Below, one piece after another: positions 35,585-45,446 of a stretch of DNA of 64,000 bases. The notes under the pieces were generated by a model, which was given only the letters and a program-made list of their open reading frames with translations, ran no database searches and was not told the origin of the DNA. Source of the DNA: CAVVMA01 sp963830715 (GTDB lineage: Bacteria > Desulfobacterota > Binatia > Binatales > Binataceae). Each line of letters begins with the position of its first letter. The stretch's first letter is position 1. Position numbers and translations under genes: made by a program. The stretch is from contig CAWHNS010000012.1 of the NCBI GenBank assembly GCA_963830715.1, positions 1-64,000 of the forward strand. Direction: 5' to 3'.

Positions 35585-36433
35585 GTGAAAAACTCCTTTC
35601 TGTGGCGCAACCGCGTCGCGCTGGTGAGCGGCGCGCTGCTGATCTTCTCTCTGCATCTGCTTTCCATCGGAGTTCGCCCTTCCGATCGCATCGCGGCTCC
35701 CGAATCATTGGTGATGGAGGCGCTGCGGCCGATCCAGGCCGGCAGCGCGGCGCTGGCCGAAGGCTCGGTCCAGCTCTTCCACGAATACCTCGATCTGATC
35801 GGCGTCCGGCGCGAGAACGACAGGCTCAAGGCGCGACTCGACCAGCTGAGCGTGGAGCGCGCCCAGAGCGCCGAACTCAAGGCGGAGAACGATCGCCTGC
35901 GCGCGATGCTCGATCTGAGGAATGCGCTCCAGCTCGACGCGGTGGCCGCCGACGTGATCGGCAGCGATGCGACCGGGCTTTCGCGCACCCTGGTAATCGC
36001 CCGCGGCTCCGACGGCGGCCTCAAGCCCGGGATGGCGGTGCTATCGCGCGAGGGCGTGGTCGGAAGAGTGATCGCGACCAGTCCGCACGCATCGCGCGTC
36101 CTGCTGATCGACGACCACAACTCTGCGCTCGACGGCTTTGACCAGCGCTCGCGTGCGCGCGGGATTATCGCCGGCGTGCTCGACGACGGTCTCACCATGA
36201 AATATGTGGACCGCGCGGACGACCTGAAACCCGGCGACCCGATCGTGACGTCCGGGCTGGACGGAATTTTCCCGCGCGGCCTGCTGGTGGGATACGTAAG
36301 CGCGGTGCGGCGCGAGGGTCCGGGGTTGTTCCTGAGTGTCGACGTCAACCCGGCAGTCAACTTCAGGCGCCTCGAGCAGGTGCTGGTGGTGACGGCGCAG
36401 CCGCCGAAAATCGTCGAACCAGACAAGGGCTGA
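35585..36433 (+). CDS. mreC: Rod-shape-determining protein MreC
   Basis: 282 residues from GTG 35585. One membrane segment (about 12-28, LVSGALLIFSLHLLSIG). A coiled coil about 75-110 (RRENDRLKARLDQLSVERAQ). Then the periplasmic beta domain with VIARGSDGGLKPGMAVLS, EGVVGRVI and LKPGDPIVTSGLDGIFPRGL. MreC links MreB to the PBP2/RodA synthase. It lies 49 bases after mreB and 7 before mreD. Confidence 0.95.
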   Translation: MKNSFLWRNRVALVSGALLIFSLHLLSIGVRPSDRIAAPESLVMEALRPIQAGSAALAEGSVQLFHEYLDLIGVRRENDRLKARLDQLSVERAQSAELKAENDRLRAMLDLRNALQLDAVAADVIGSDATGLSRTLVIARGSDGGLKPGMAVLSREGVVGRVIATSPHASRVLLIDDHNSALDGFDQRSRARGIIAGVLDDGLTMKYVDRADDLKPGDPIVTSGLDGIFPRGLLVGYVSAVRREGPGLFLSVDVNPAVNFRRLEQVLVVTAQPPKIVEPDKG

Positions 36434-36440
36434 TGCCTTC

Positions 36441-36950
36441 GTGCGCCTGCTAGCGCTGTTCGCCGCCGCTACGCTCGCCGCGCTGGCGCTCCAGACCATC
36501 CTTCCGCTGGCCTTCCCGATCAGGTCCTACATGCCTCATTTGATTCTGATCCTGTCGGTCGACCTGGGTTTGAGGCATCCGAGCGCGCTGGCGGCCCTGC
36601 TGGCGTTCCTGATGGGTTATGCGACCGACGCACTTTCCGGCTCGCAGATCGGACTCAACGCTTTCACTGTCACGCTGGTCTTCTTCATCTCTTACGAAAT
36701 TTCGGGCCGTCTGTTGGCGACCAGCGATCTGGTCGGCGCGATCACGGTCTTCGCCGGCGCCCTGGTCAACTCGGCAGGCTCCATGATGCTATCATCTGAC
36801 CAGGGGGCGTTGTGGCGCACGAACGCCACCGTCGCGCAGCGGATCGCGATTCAGGCGTTGATCACGGCGCTGCTGGCGCCGCCGGTCTTCGCGCTTCTCA
36901 GGCGGGGCAAACTGCTGTTCGGATTGCCTCCGAGAAACGCGCGCGAGTAG
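36441..36950 (+). CDS. mreD: Rod-shape-determining protein MreD
   Basis: 169 residues, about five membrane spans (e.g. LFAAATLAALALQTILPLAF, LAALLAFLMGYATDALSG, LITALLAPPVFALL). The GYATDALSGSQIGLNAF segment matches the MreD family. Start GTG 36441. An integral membrane partner of MreC. mrdA begins 8 bases after it. Confidence 0.92.
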   Translation: MRLLALFAAATLAALALQTILPLAFPIRSYMPHLILILSVDLGLRHPSALAALLAFLMGYATDALSGSQIGLNAFTVTLVFFISYEISGRLLATSDLVGAITVFAGALVNSAGSMMLSSDQGALWRTNATVAQRIAIQALITALLAPPVFALLRRGKLLFGLPPRNARE

Positions 36951-36958
36951 ATTGATGG

Positions 36959-38929
36959 TTGGGATCACTGACAGTGGCTGGTTTCTTCCGCCGGCGTAAA
37001 AGCCAGGCCGTTCCGAGGCTGGAACCGCGCCTGGTCGCGCTCTCGGCGATGATGCTTACGGCGCTGGCCGTACTCACCGTACGCCTTTACTACCTCCAGG
37101 TAATCCGGAGCCAGGCGATGAGCGAGCTGGCGGATCGCAACCGGATTCGGACCCTGCGGGTCCCGGCGCCGCGCGGAATCGTCTTCGATCGCCGTCATCG
37201 CCCGCTGGTTGATACCCTGCCGACCTTCGACGCGGTCGTCGTACCCGAAGACATCACCGATCTGTCCGCCACGATCGAGAAGCTGGAAACCCTGCTCGGC
37301 GGAGACCATATCGCCGGCACGATCAGCCAGGCCGAGGACGAGGGCCGTCCGCCCTACGATCCGATCACAGTCGAGGAGCGGCTGACCTGGCCGCAGGTGG
37401 TTGCCCTGGAGGTCCATCAACTCGACCTGCCGGGCGTGAGCCTGCAGGTCACTCCCCGCCGCCATTACCTCTACGGCAATCTGGCGGCTCATCTGCTCGG
37501 CTACGTGGGCGAGACGACTGAGAAGGATCTCGTGAAGCTCAGCGGCTATCACATGGGCGACGAGATCGGGAAATTCGGGCTGGAACGCGGATGGGAGCCG
37601 TTTCTGCGCGGCGCCAGCGGCGGCCAGGAGATCGAGGTCGACGCGGTCGGCCGGCGGCTGCGTCTGCTGGGCGAAGTGCCCGACCATGCCGGGCAGAGTA
37701 TCGTGCTGACGATCGATCTCGACCTTCAGCAAGCGGCCGAACAGGCGCTCGGCGATCGGGCCGGAGCGCTGGTCGCGCTCGATCCGAATACCGGTGAGAT
37801 CCTCGCGATGGTGAGCCATCCGGCCTTCGATCCCAACCTGTTCGGCGCCGGCGGTATCACCGGCCCCGGATGGCGCAAGTTGATGACCGATCCCGACCAT
37901 CCCTTGCAGAACCGCGTCATACAGGGAACCTATCCACCCGGATCAACTTTCAAGCTGGTCGACACGATCGCCGGGATGGAGGAGCACACGCTCACCACTC
38001 ATACCTCGTATTTCTGTCCCGGCGGGATATGGTACGGGAACCGCGAATATCGATGCTGGCGCAAGCAGGGACACGGCGGCGTCGCGCTGCATCGCGCGAT
38101 CGTCGAGTCCTGCGACGTGTTCTTCTACAATGTCGGGATTCATCTGGGTATCGACCGGCTCGCAAAATGGGCCCATCTGCTGGGGTTCGGCACGCCGACC
38201 GGAATCGAGCTCGACAATGAGAAGGGCGGAGTGGTGCCCTCCTCGGCCTGGAAACAGAGGCGGTTCCACGAGCGATGGTATCCGGCCGAAACGCTGTCAG
38301 TCGCGATCGGCCAGGGCTTCGTGAACGTCACGCCGCTCGAATTGGCGCAGCTCGCCGAAGAGATCGGAAACGGCGGTATCCGCTACAAGCCGCACTTCGT
38401 GAAATTCGTGGAGGGTCCCGACGGGAGCGTGTCCAAGAGCTACCCACCGGAGATCGAGGGGCGGGTGGATATCGATCCCGAGGTGCTCGAGACGGTGCGT
38501 GACGGGATGGACGGCGTGGTCAACGCTGCCGGCGGCACCGCCCACAAGGCGCAGCTCCCCGGAATAACGGTCTGCGGCAAAACCGGCACGGCGCAGGTGG
38601 TGAAGGAGGAGCAGGGCAGCCGCGTGTCTGAAGACAAGGAGCCTGAGCGACTGCGCGATCACGCCTGGTTCATCGCGTTCGCCCCCAAGGATCATCCGCG
38701 GATCGCGATCGCGTGCCTCGTCGAGCACGGCGGACACGGCGGATCGGCGGCGGCGCCGCCGGTCCATGACGTGATGCAGAAGTTCTTCGAGCTGTATCCC
38801 GAGAGCGAGGAGATCCAGCCCGAGATGACGAAAGCCTCGACCGCCAGAGAACTTGTAGACGACGACGCCGCCGGCGGCCACATCACGAACGAGGCCAACG
38901 ACGAGACCAACCGGGAGCACCAGCGCTGA
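36959..38929 (+). CDS. mrdA: Penicillin-binding protein 2 (elongasome transpeptidase)
   Basis: 656 residues. Cytoplasmic tail, then a membrane span about 26-47. The pedestal includes LRVPAPRGIVFDRRHRPL. Catalytic motifs: STFK (Ser329-Lys332), SCD (384-386) and KTGTAQ (541-546). The loop between STFK and SCD carries Cys353, Cys366, His372 and Cys385, placed like the zinc-binding residues (Asp, Asp, His, Cys) reported for Acinetobacter PBP2, so a Cys3His site is suggested. It cross-links peptidoglycan during sidewall growth with RodA, whose ATG overlaps its TGA by one base. Confidence 0.96.
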   Translation: MGSLTVAGFFRRRKSQAVPRLEPRLVALSAMMLTALAVLTVRLYYLQVIRSQAMSELADRNRIRTLRVPAPRGIVFDRRHRPLVDTLPTFDAVVVPEDITDLSATIEKLETLLGGDHIAGTISQAEDEGRPPYDPITVEERLTWPQVVALEVHQLDLPGVSLQVTPRRHYLYGNLAAHLLGYVGETTEKDLVKLSGYHMGDEIGKFGLERGWEPFLRGASGGQEIEVDAVGRRLRLLGEVPDHAGQSIVLTIDLDLQQAAEQALGDRAGALVALDPNTGEILAMVSHPAFDPNLFGAGGITGPGWRKLMTDPDHPLQNRVIQGTYPPGSTFKLVDTIAGMEEHTLTTHTSYFCPGGIWYGNREYRCWRKQGHGGVALHRAIVESCDVFFYNVGIHLGIDRLAKWAHLLGFGTPTGIELDNEKGGVVPSSAWKQRRFHERWYPAETLSVAIGQGFVNVTPLELAQLAEEIGNGGIRYKPHFVKFVEGPDGSVSKSYPPEIEGRVDIDPEVLETVRDGMDGVVNAAGGTAHKAQLPGITVCGKTGTAQVVKEEQGSRVSEDKEPERLRDHAWFIAFAPKDHPRIAIACLVEHGGHGGSAAAPPVHDVMQKFFELYPESEEIQPEMTKASTARELVDDDAAGGHITNEANDETNREHQR

Positions 38930-40035
38930 TGGCGGTAATTGACCGCCGGCTCGCCTATCACTTCGACTGGACCCTGTTTGGGCTGGTGGCCGGATTGATC
39001 GTGGTCGGCATGCTGAGCATTTTCAGCGCCTCCTACACCGGGCCTCATCGCCCGTTCCATCCCTTGCTAATTCGGCAGTTGTCGTGGATCGCGGCCGGAC
39101 TAATCCTGATGGTCGCGGCGGTGCTGCTCGACTATCGCGCGCTGGCGACCTACGCCTATCCGCTGTATGGGATTGCGCTGGCGCTGCTTGGCGCGCTGTC
39201 CGTGATTGGCCATTCCAGGATGGGCGCGCGGCGATGGATCGATCTCGGACTCTTCAAGCTCGAGCCCTCGGAGATAGTCAAGCTCGCGATCGTGCTGGTG
39301 ATGGTCCGCTATCTGCGCGAGGAACCTCCCAAGGGCGGCATCAGGCTGCATCAGTTGATCATCCCGGGAATCCTCGTGATGCTCCCGGTTGGGCTGGTTC
39401 TTAAGGAGCCGGACCTCGGCACCGCGCTGATCATGCTCGCGATCGCCGCCACGTTGATTTTCGCCGGCGGACTCAACCTGCGGACGCTGGTCGGACTCTC
39501 GCTGGTGTGCATGCTCGCCGCGCCCGTCGGATGGCATTACCTGAAGCCGTATCAGCGGCAGCGGCTGGTGAGCTTCCTCGACCCGCAATCCGATCCGCTC
39601 GGATCGGGTTATCACGTTATCCAGTCGGAGATCGCGATCGGCAGCGGGGGCCCGTGGGGCAAGGGCTTTCTCAAGGGCACGCAGGCGCGGCTCAACTTTC
39701 TGCCCGAGCAGACCACCGACTTCATCTTCTCGGTGTTCGCCGAGGAATTCGGCTTCGCCGGCTCGATCCTGCTGATCGCGCTTTACGCGGGGATTGTGGC
39801 GCGCGGCGTCTGGATCGCGCGTCACGCCCGCGATCGCTTCGGCGCGCTGCTCGCCGTGGGCCTTACCGCGCTGGTCTTCTGGCAGGTCGCGATCAATGTG
39901 GCGATGGCGTGCGGGGTGCTGCCCGTGGTCGGACTGTCACTGCCGCTTGTCAGCTACGGCGGATCGTCGCTAATCGTGATGATGGCGGCGATGGGCGTGT
40001 TGATCAGCATCAACACCCGCCGCTACCTGTTCTGA
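38929..40035 (+). CDS. rodA: Rod-shape-determining peptidoglycan glycosyltransferase RodA
   Basis: 368 residues, ten predicted membrane spans. SEDS-family landmarks: GARRWIDLGLFKLEPSEIVK, LVLKEPDLGTALIMLA, GSGGPWGKGFLKGTQARLNF, LPEQTTDFIFSVFAEEFGF (with the catalytic-region Asp in EQTTDF) and PLVSYGGSSLIVMMAAMG. It polymerises glycan strands with PBP2. It is last in the mreBCD-mrdA-rodA operon. Confidence 0.97.
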   Translation: MAVIDRRLAYHFDWTLFGLVAGLIVVGMLSIFSASYTGPHRPFHPLLIRQLSWIAAGLILMVAAVLLDYRALATYAYPLYGIALALLGALSVIGHSRMGARRWIDLGLFKLEPSEIVKLAIVLVMVRYLREEPPKGGIRLHQLIIPGILVMLPVGLVLKEPDLGTALIMLAIAATLIFAGGLNLRTLVGLSLVCMLAAPVGWHYLKPYQRQRLVSFLDPQSDPLGSGYHVIQSEIAIGSGGPWGKGFLKGTQARLNFLPEQTTDFIFSVFAEEFGFAGSILLIALYAGIVARGVWIARHARDRFGALLAVGLTALVFWQVAINVAMACGVLPVVGLSLPLVSYGGSSLIVMMAAMGVLISINTRRYLF

Positions 40036-40098
40036 GTCTGCGCGACGCGACCGATCTGGCTCCGTTTCTGCTCCGAAAATAGGAGATTGTAGTCGCTT

Positions 40099-40128
40099 TT
40101 GACAATCCCACGTCGCGCGTGGTACACG
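40099..40128 (+). promoter_or_regulatory. Possible sigma-70 promoter of the SBBP-repeat protein gene
   Basis: TTGACA (40099-40104), an 18-base spacer and TACACG (40123-40128). The first is a perfect -35; the second is a poor -10. It sits 70 bases before the ATG in the 162-base gap after rodA. A RodA-derived transcript could also read through. Confidence 0.4.
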
Positions 40129-40197
40129 CTTCGTTCGGCAGGAGGGCGAACTCTTCGAGAACGCCCCATCTCTACATACGCCTGGGGGAGGGTTTGC

Positions 40198-43100
40198 ATG
40201 AAGCGCATCGCGGCGGCTCTCGCGCTGCTGGGCCCGACGTGCCTGGCAGCAGCACTTTTCACATATCGATCGAACGCAACGCAGTCAGTCGCGCCAAACT
40301 CGCCGAAGGCGGAGCGGACCGCCGCTCAGCGGCGTGACCAAGCGCTGCCCCGCGCCACCGACCCTTCGATTCTCAGCAACTACCGCAAGCTGCCGCTGAG
40401 CTTCGAGGCCAATCAGGGCCAGACCGACAAGCGCGTGAAGTTCCTCTCGCGCGGTGATGGTTACTCCTTGTTCCTGACCTCGACCGACGCCGTACTCACA
40501 TTGCGCAAACCGGCGCCGGACGCGGCTGCCGGGGGCTTGCGCGGAGGTCTGCGCCGCGCCGCCCTGAAGACCAGCGGCAAAAAAGCCGAGCAGGGCAAGG
40601 TCGCAGTGCTGCGGGTAAGTCTGGAGGGGGCAAATCGCGATCCGCAAATCAGCGGCCTCGACCAGCTTCCGGGCAAGGCCAACTACCTTGTGGGCCGAGA
40701 TTCCAGGAAGTGGCACACCAATGTTCCCACCTACGCCGAGGTCAGGTATCAGGGTGTTTATCCCGGTGTGGACCTGATCTATCGCAGCAGCGAACAGCGG
40801 CGGCTGGAATACGACTTCGTGGTCTCGCCGGGTGCGGACCCCAAAGCGATCGGGCTGGGCTTCGCCGGGCAGCAGGGCCTGAAGCTGGACCCCCACGGCG
40901 ATCTGATCGTGCACACCGCCGGCGGCGATGTAGTCGAGCGGGCGCCGTTAGTCTATCAACAAATCAACGGCCGCAGGCGGACAATGGCCGGTAGATTTGT
41001 GCTTACGGGCAAGCGTCGGGTCGGCTTCCAAGTGGCCGACTACGACCGTAGCCAGCCGCTGGTGATCGACCCGGCCCTGGTCTACTCGACTTATCTGGGC
41101 GGTAGCGGCTACGACGTGGGCCTCGCCATCGCGGTCGATGGCTCCGGCAACGCCTATGTAACGGGTTCTGCGACATCGACCGACTTTCCCATCACGGCCG
41201 GTGCTTTCCAGACCACACTACTCAACAACGAAGGGAACGTCACCGAAGGGAACGCCTTCGTTACCAAGCTGAATGCGAGTGGCTCGGCCCTGGTCTACTC
41301 GACCTATCTGGGCGGCAGCGGCAACGCCCTGGGCGCGGGCTACGGCGATCATGGCACCGGCATCGCGGTCGATGGCTCGGGTAACGCCTACCTAACGGGG
41401 TATACGGGTTCGACCGACTTTCCCATCACGGCCGGTGCTTTCCAGGCCGCATACGGCGGCGGCCCCTACGACGCTTTCGTTACCAGCCTGAATGCGACTG
41501 GCTCGGCCCTGGTCTACTCGACATATCTGGGCGTTGGCTTCGCGCCCGAGGGCAGGGCCATCGCAGTCGATGCCTCAGGCAACGCCTACGTAACGGGAAT
41601 TGCGGCCCCCAACTTTCCCACCACAGCCGGCGCTTTCCAGACCACATTCGGCGGCGGCTTCGTTACCAAGCTGAATGCCAGCGGTTCGGCCCTGGTCTAC
41701 TCGACCTATCTGGACGTCATCTATGGTAACGGCATCGCGGTCGATGGCTCAGGCGACGCATACGTAACGGGGATTACCTCATCCGGCGGCCCCTACGACG
41801 CTTTCGTTACCAAGCTGAATGCGACTGGCTCGGCCCTGGTCTATTCAACGAATCTGGGCGGCAGCGGCCAGGACTCGGGCCTTGCCATCGCAGTCGATGG
41901 CTCAGGCAACGCCTACGTAACGGGGAGTACCTCATCAACCAACTTTCCAACCACTCCTGGTGCCTTCCAGACCACACTCGGCGGCGCCTTCAACGCCTTC
42001 GTTACCGAGCTGAATGCGAGTGGCTCGGCCCTGGTCTACTCGACGTATCTGGGCGGCAGCGGCAACGACGGGGGCAACGGCATCGCGGTCGATGGCTCAA
42101 GCAACGCCTGCGTGACGGGCGCTACGTCCTCGACCGACTTCCCGACCACTGCCGGTGCTTTCCAGACCACACCCGGCGGCGCCTTCGTTACCAAGCTGAA
42201 CGCGAGTGGCTCGGCCCTGGTCTACTCGACCTATCTGGACGCTAGCAACAACGGCATCGCGGTCGATGGCTCAGGATACGCTTACGTAACCGGGGAAGCG
42301 GGCCCGAATTTTCCCACCACGGCCGGTGCTTTCCAGACCACAGGCGGCGGCGGCTTGGGCAACGCCTTCGTTACCAAATTTAGCCTTGTTGCCAGTACGC
42401 CCGCGACGCCAACCCCGACTCCGACGCCGACTTCCACACCCACCCCGACGCTGCCCGGCGCGCCAACCCCAACTCCGACGCCCGGGCCGATACGGCCACC
42501 GGGGCCGCCGCCGCCACCGCCCGTGTTGCCGACGCCGGTTGCGGCGGTTGCGCCGCACTCGCTGTCCTTCGGCGCTAATGCGATCGGCGGCGTCAGCTCG
42601 GCTCAGAAGGTGACCGTCACCAACACCTCGAAAACCGCGGTGCAGGTCTATGGCGTCACCAGCAGCAGCGAGGCGTTTGCCGAGACCGACAACTGCGCCG
42701 GCACGATCGCGCCCCACAAGAGTTGCACGATCAATGTTGTCTTCTCGCCGACCGGGACCGGCAAGCAGACCGCGATACTCACTGTTGAGGACGATGTCGG
42801 CGATCCGCTGCATCATCCCCAGACCGTCGCGCTGGCCGGAGTCGGCGCCGCCGCGGCGCAGGAGGTATTCGCGGCGCCGGGCGCGCTCTCGTTCGCTTCG
42901 CAGAAGATGGGGACGACGAGCGGAGCACAACTTGTGACGCTGGCTAACCGGCAGGACGTGCCGCTCAAGATAAGCGGAATCGCAACCACCGGCTCGTTCA
43001 AGGCAGCCAGCAGTTGTGGGAGCACGCTGGCGGCGCACTGGAGCTGCACGATCGCGGTGGCGTTCGCGCCGGCCAAGTCGGGCGAGCAAAGCGGCGCGCT

Positions 43101-43215
43101 CACGATCGCCAACGACGCGACCGCCAAGCCGCTCAAAGTGGCATTGAGCGGAACGGTCCCGGAGCCGACTCCGACGCCCAAACCGAAGGCGACGTCCACG
43201 CCGCGAGGCAAGTAG
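40198..43215 (+). CDS. Secreted SBBP-repeat beta-propeller protein with Thr/Pro linker and two ASH/choice-of-anchor-D-like domains
   Basis: 1005 residues from ATG 40198, which has GGGGGAGGG upstream and gives a signal peptide (RIAAALALLGPTCLAAALF). Residues about 60-300 are a conserved N-terminal domain (RKLPLSFEANQGQTDKRVKF, NYLVGRDSRKW, VYPGVDLIYRSS). From about 330 there are nine or so SBBP repeats (SALVYSTYLGGSG then GIAVDGSGNAYVTG then STDFPTTAGAFQTT). A PTPTPTPTSTPTPT linker follows, then two Ig-like ASH domains (LSFGANAIGGVSSAQKVTVT and LSFASQKMGTTSGAQLVTLA) and a Pro/Lys tail. Probably exported; cargo or ligand unknown. Confidence 0.88.
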   Translation: MKRIAAALALLGPTCLAAALFTYRSNATQSVAPNSPKAERTAAQRRDQALPRATDPSILSNYRKLPLSFEANQGQTDKRVKFLSRGDGYSLFLTSTDAVLTLRKPAPDAAAGGLRGGLRRAALKTSGKKAEQGKVAVLRVSLEGANRDPQISGLDQLPGKANYLVGRDSRKWHTNVPTYAEVRYQGVYPGVDLIYRSSEQRRLEYDFVVSPGADPKAIGLGFAGQQGLKLDPHGDLIVHTAGGDVVERAPLVYQQINGRRRTMAGRFVLTGKRRVGFQVADYDRSQPLVIDPALVYSTYLGGSGYDVGLAIAVDGSGNAYVTGSATSTDFPITAGAFQTTLLNNEGNVTEGNAFVTKLNASGSALVYSTYLGGSGNALGAGYGDHGTGIAVDGSGNAYLTGYTGSTDFPITAGAFQAAYGGGPYDAFVTSLNATGSALVYSTYLGVGFAPEGRAIAVDASGNAYVTGIAAPNFPTTAGAFQTTFGGGFVTKLNASGSALVYSTYLDVIYGNGIAVDGSGDAYVTGITSSGGPYDAFVTKLNATGSALVYSTNLGGSGQDSGLAIAVDGSGNAYVTGSTSSTNFPTTPGAFQTTLGGAFNAFVTELNASGSALVYSTYLGGSGNDGGNGIAVDGSSNACVTGATSSTDFPTTAGAFQTTPGGAFVTKLNASGSALVYSTYLDASNNGIAVDGSGYAYVTGEAGPNFPTTAGAFQTTGGGGLGNAFVTKFSLVASTPATPTPTPTPTSTPTPTLPGAPTPTPTPGPIRPPGPPPPPPVLPTPVAAVAPHSLSFGANAIGGVSSAQKVTVTNTSKTAVQVYGVTSSSEAFAETDNCAGTIAPHKSCTINVVFSPTGTGKQTAILTVEDDVGDPLHHPQTVALAGVGAAAAQEVFAAPGALSFASQKMGTTSGAQLVTLANRQDVPLKISGIATTGSFKAASSCGSTLAAHWSCTIAVAFAPAKSGEQSGALTIANDATAKPLKVALSGTVPEPTPTPKPKATSTPRGK
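41091..42380 (+). repeat. DNA repeats encoding the SBBP propeller blades
   Basis: Recurring blocks such as GGCTCGGCCCTGGTCTACTC and GGCATCGCGGTCGATGGCTC appear about every 130-190 bases with high identity between copies, more than protein conservation requires. This indicates blade duplication or gene conversion and makes misassembly possible. Confidence 0.85.
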
Positions 43216-43243
43216 CGGCCCGCCGCGCCGTACGTTTCCCTAG

Positions 43244-43337
43244 TGTCATTCCGTGGTCGTGACGCTGAATCCCAAGTGGCGGGATCTAAGCGAAGCTTGC
43301 GTGGCATGAGATTCCTCGCGCAACGCTCGGAATGACA
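43244..43337. repeat. Dispersed palindromic element, copy 2
   Basis: Begins TGTCATTCCG (43244-43253) and ends CGGAATGACA (43328-43337), a perfect 10-base terminal inverted repeat. The right part, ATGAGATTCCTCGCG, matches the right part of the element at 1021-1157. It lies between the SBBP gene and the small ORF upstream of the GH57 gene. The interior has no coding frame. Confidence 0.75.
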
Positions 43338-43437
43338 GGGGGATCTCGAGCCTCCGAAACGCGCCGCGTCGCGCGGTTGTTCCGATCTTGCTACTATTCA
43401 CCGAAACACAACGCGCTCGGAAGTCGCGGGAGTCAAA

Positions 43438-43680
43438 ATGGCGGCGGCGAAGAAATGCTCGAACCCCAAGGACCTTGAAATCCGTGAACTCCATCGACGT
43501 TACGTCGCGGCGATGGAAGATCGTCTCGCTTCGATAAGCGAGCATACCAAGGACCACTATCTGGCGGTGCTCAAGTCGCTGGCCGGGAAACTCGAAACCC
43601 CCGGCAAGCCGCTCTCCGAGATCGTCGGCGAAGTGATGGCCGAGGCGACGCCGCTGCTGTTCCAGGCGATGCAACGCTGA
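43438..43680 (+). CDS. Small helical protein upstream of the GH57 gene
   Basis: 80 residues, ATG 43438. N-terminal Lys/Ala-rich with two Cys-less helices: NPKDLEIRELHRRYVAAMED and HTKDHYLAVLKSLAGKLE. The tail PLSEIVGEVMAEATPLLFQA is also helical. No signal peptide. It lies 32 bases before the GH57 start in the same direction. Not recognised. Confidence 0.6.
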   Translation: MAAAKKCSNPKDLEIRELHRRYVAAMEDRLASISEHTKDHYLAVLKSLAGKLETPGKPLSEIVGEVMAEATPLLFQAMQR

Positions 43681-43712
43681 ACATTTCGGCCCCTTCGGAG
43701 GCTCGTTCCACA

Positions 43713-45426
43713 GTGGCCGAAAACCTCGGCAGCCTGATAATCGTTCTGCACTGCCATCTGCCGTATGGCCTCGGCCACGATCCGATGGAGGAGAATTGGC
43801 TGTACGAGGCCGCGGCGGAGACCTACCAGCCGTTGCTCGAGATGGCGGCCCGGCTCGGCAGAACCGGAACACATCCGCGATTCGCGGTCAGCTTCACGCC
43901 GGTGCTGCTCGATCAGCTCGCCGATCCGCGCTTCAAGCGCGGCTTCAAGAACTATCTCGCGACGCATGCCCGAATCGCCGAAGAAGAACGCGCGTCGCGC
44001 GAAAGCCGGGGAGAGATCGGGCTCGCGCGCTTGCAGCGGATGTGGCGCGACTATTACGCCAACGCGCTCGACTACTTCTCCGACAACCTCGGCGAGGATC
44101 TACCAGGCGCCTTCCGGCGCTCCGCCGAGGCTGGATCATTCGAGTTGATGACCTCGGGCGCGACCCACGGTTACCTGCCGCTCATCGGGATGGATGAGAA
44201 CGTGCGCGCGCAAATCGAGCTTGGCGTGCGGATCTTTCAGCGCCATTTCGGCGCCACTCCGCGCGGCTTCTGGCTTCCGGAATGCGGCTATCGGCCGGCG
44301 GGCCATTGGCAGCCGGGGAACGGAAAGCCCGCCGATGAGAATCGCGCCGGCATCGACGATTTTCTGCGCGAAGCCGGAATCGACTATTTCTTCATCGATG
44401 CAGCCCCAACTCAAGACCAGTCCGCCCTCGTTCCAGAACAACTCGACACTGCGGCTGCATCAACTGGGAGGGTTCGACGATCCCGCGCGCGCGCTCTGCG
44501 TCTACACTCGCGACTTCGCGCTGAGCAAACTGATATGGCAGTCCGAATGGGGCTATCCGGGCGACTTTCTCTATCTCGATTTCCACAAAAGGACCGAGCA
44601 TGGAAAGTTCAGGCTATGGAGAGTCAGCGGCGCGCGGGTCGCGATGGAGCACAAGGACGAGTACGACGCGGTGCGGGCTTTCAACCGGGTCCGCGCCCAC
44701 GCCGGCCATTTCCTGACCGTCGTCCGCGACTCGCTTGGATACAATCATCACGTCACCGGCGAGCGCGGCGCGGTGGTCGCCGCCTTCGACGCCGAACTGT
44801 TCGGCCATTGGTGGTTCGAGGGCGTCGCGTGGCTCGAACAGGTGGTTCGGCTCGCGCACGGGGAGCCGGTCACACTCGAGACGCCCGCGCAATACTTCGA
44901 TGCGAACCGGCCGAGCGCGCGAATCGAATTGCGCGAGTCCTCATGGGGCCTCAACAACGATCACAGCACATGGACCCGCGAGGATGGCAGGTGGGTGTGG
45001 GACAACATCTACGAGGCGGAAGCTACGATGCAGCGCCTCGGCGCGCTCCTGAACGGGCGGGAGATCGCACCCGCGATCGCCCAGGTCGTGCGCCAGGCGA
45101 TGCGCGAGCTGCTGCTGCTCGGCGCTTCTGACTGGACCTTCATGATCAACAACTGGTCGACCCGCGATCACGCCGAGCAGCGCGCGCATTTCCATTTCAA
45201 CGATTTCAAGCGGATGGCCGCGATCGCCGAGCAGATGGCCGCCGGCGCAGAACCCGGTCCTGAGGAATGGCAATTCGCGCGCGAGACGATGGAGCGCGAT
45301 GCGGTCTTTCCGGACCCGGACCTGGACCTCGATCTCTTCTGGCGGGGCAAGTTTCACGTGCGCGAGGCAACAGCGGCCCCGACCGCGTCGCCTCCGGGCT
45401 CGGAGAGCGCCGCACCGACCGTGTGA
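43713..45426 (+). CDS. GH57-family 1,4-alpha-glucan branching enzyme, split by one frameshift
   Basis: GTG 43713 start. The N-terminal TIM-like barrel has LIIVLHCHLPYGLGHD, then MTSGATHGYLPLIGMDENVR and GFWLPECGYRPAG, where the Glu is the family nucleophile. Near 44400-44415 one extra base moves the frame. The continuation DPARALCVYTRDFALSKLIW to AFDAELFGHWWFEG (Asp acid/base) and SSWGLNNDHSTWTREDGRW is in the next frame, ending 45426. About 570 residues after repair, matching DUF1957-type branching enzymes. It introduces alpha-1,6 branches in glycogen-like polymers. No other glycogen genes are in the window. Confidence 0.87.
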
Positions 45427-45446
45427 GCGCATCGCCCCCGCCGGCG

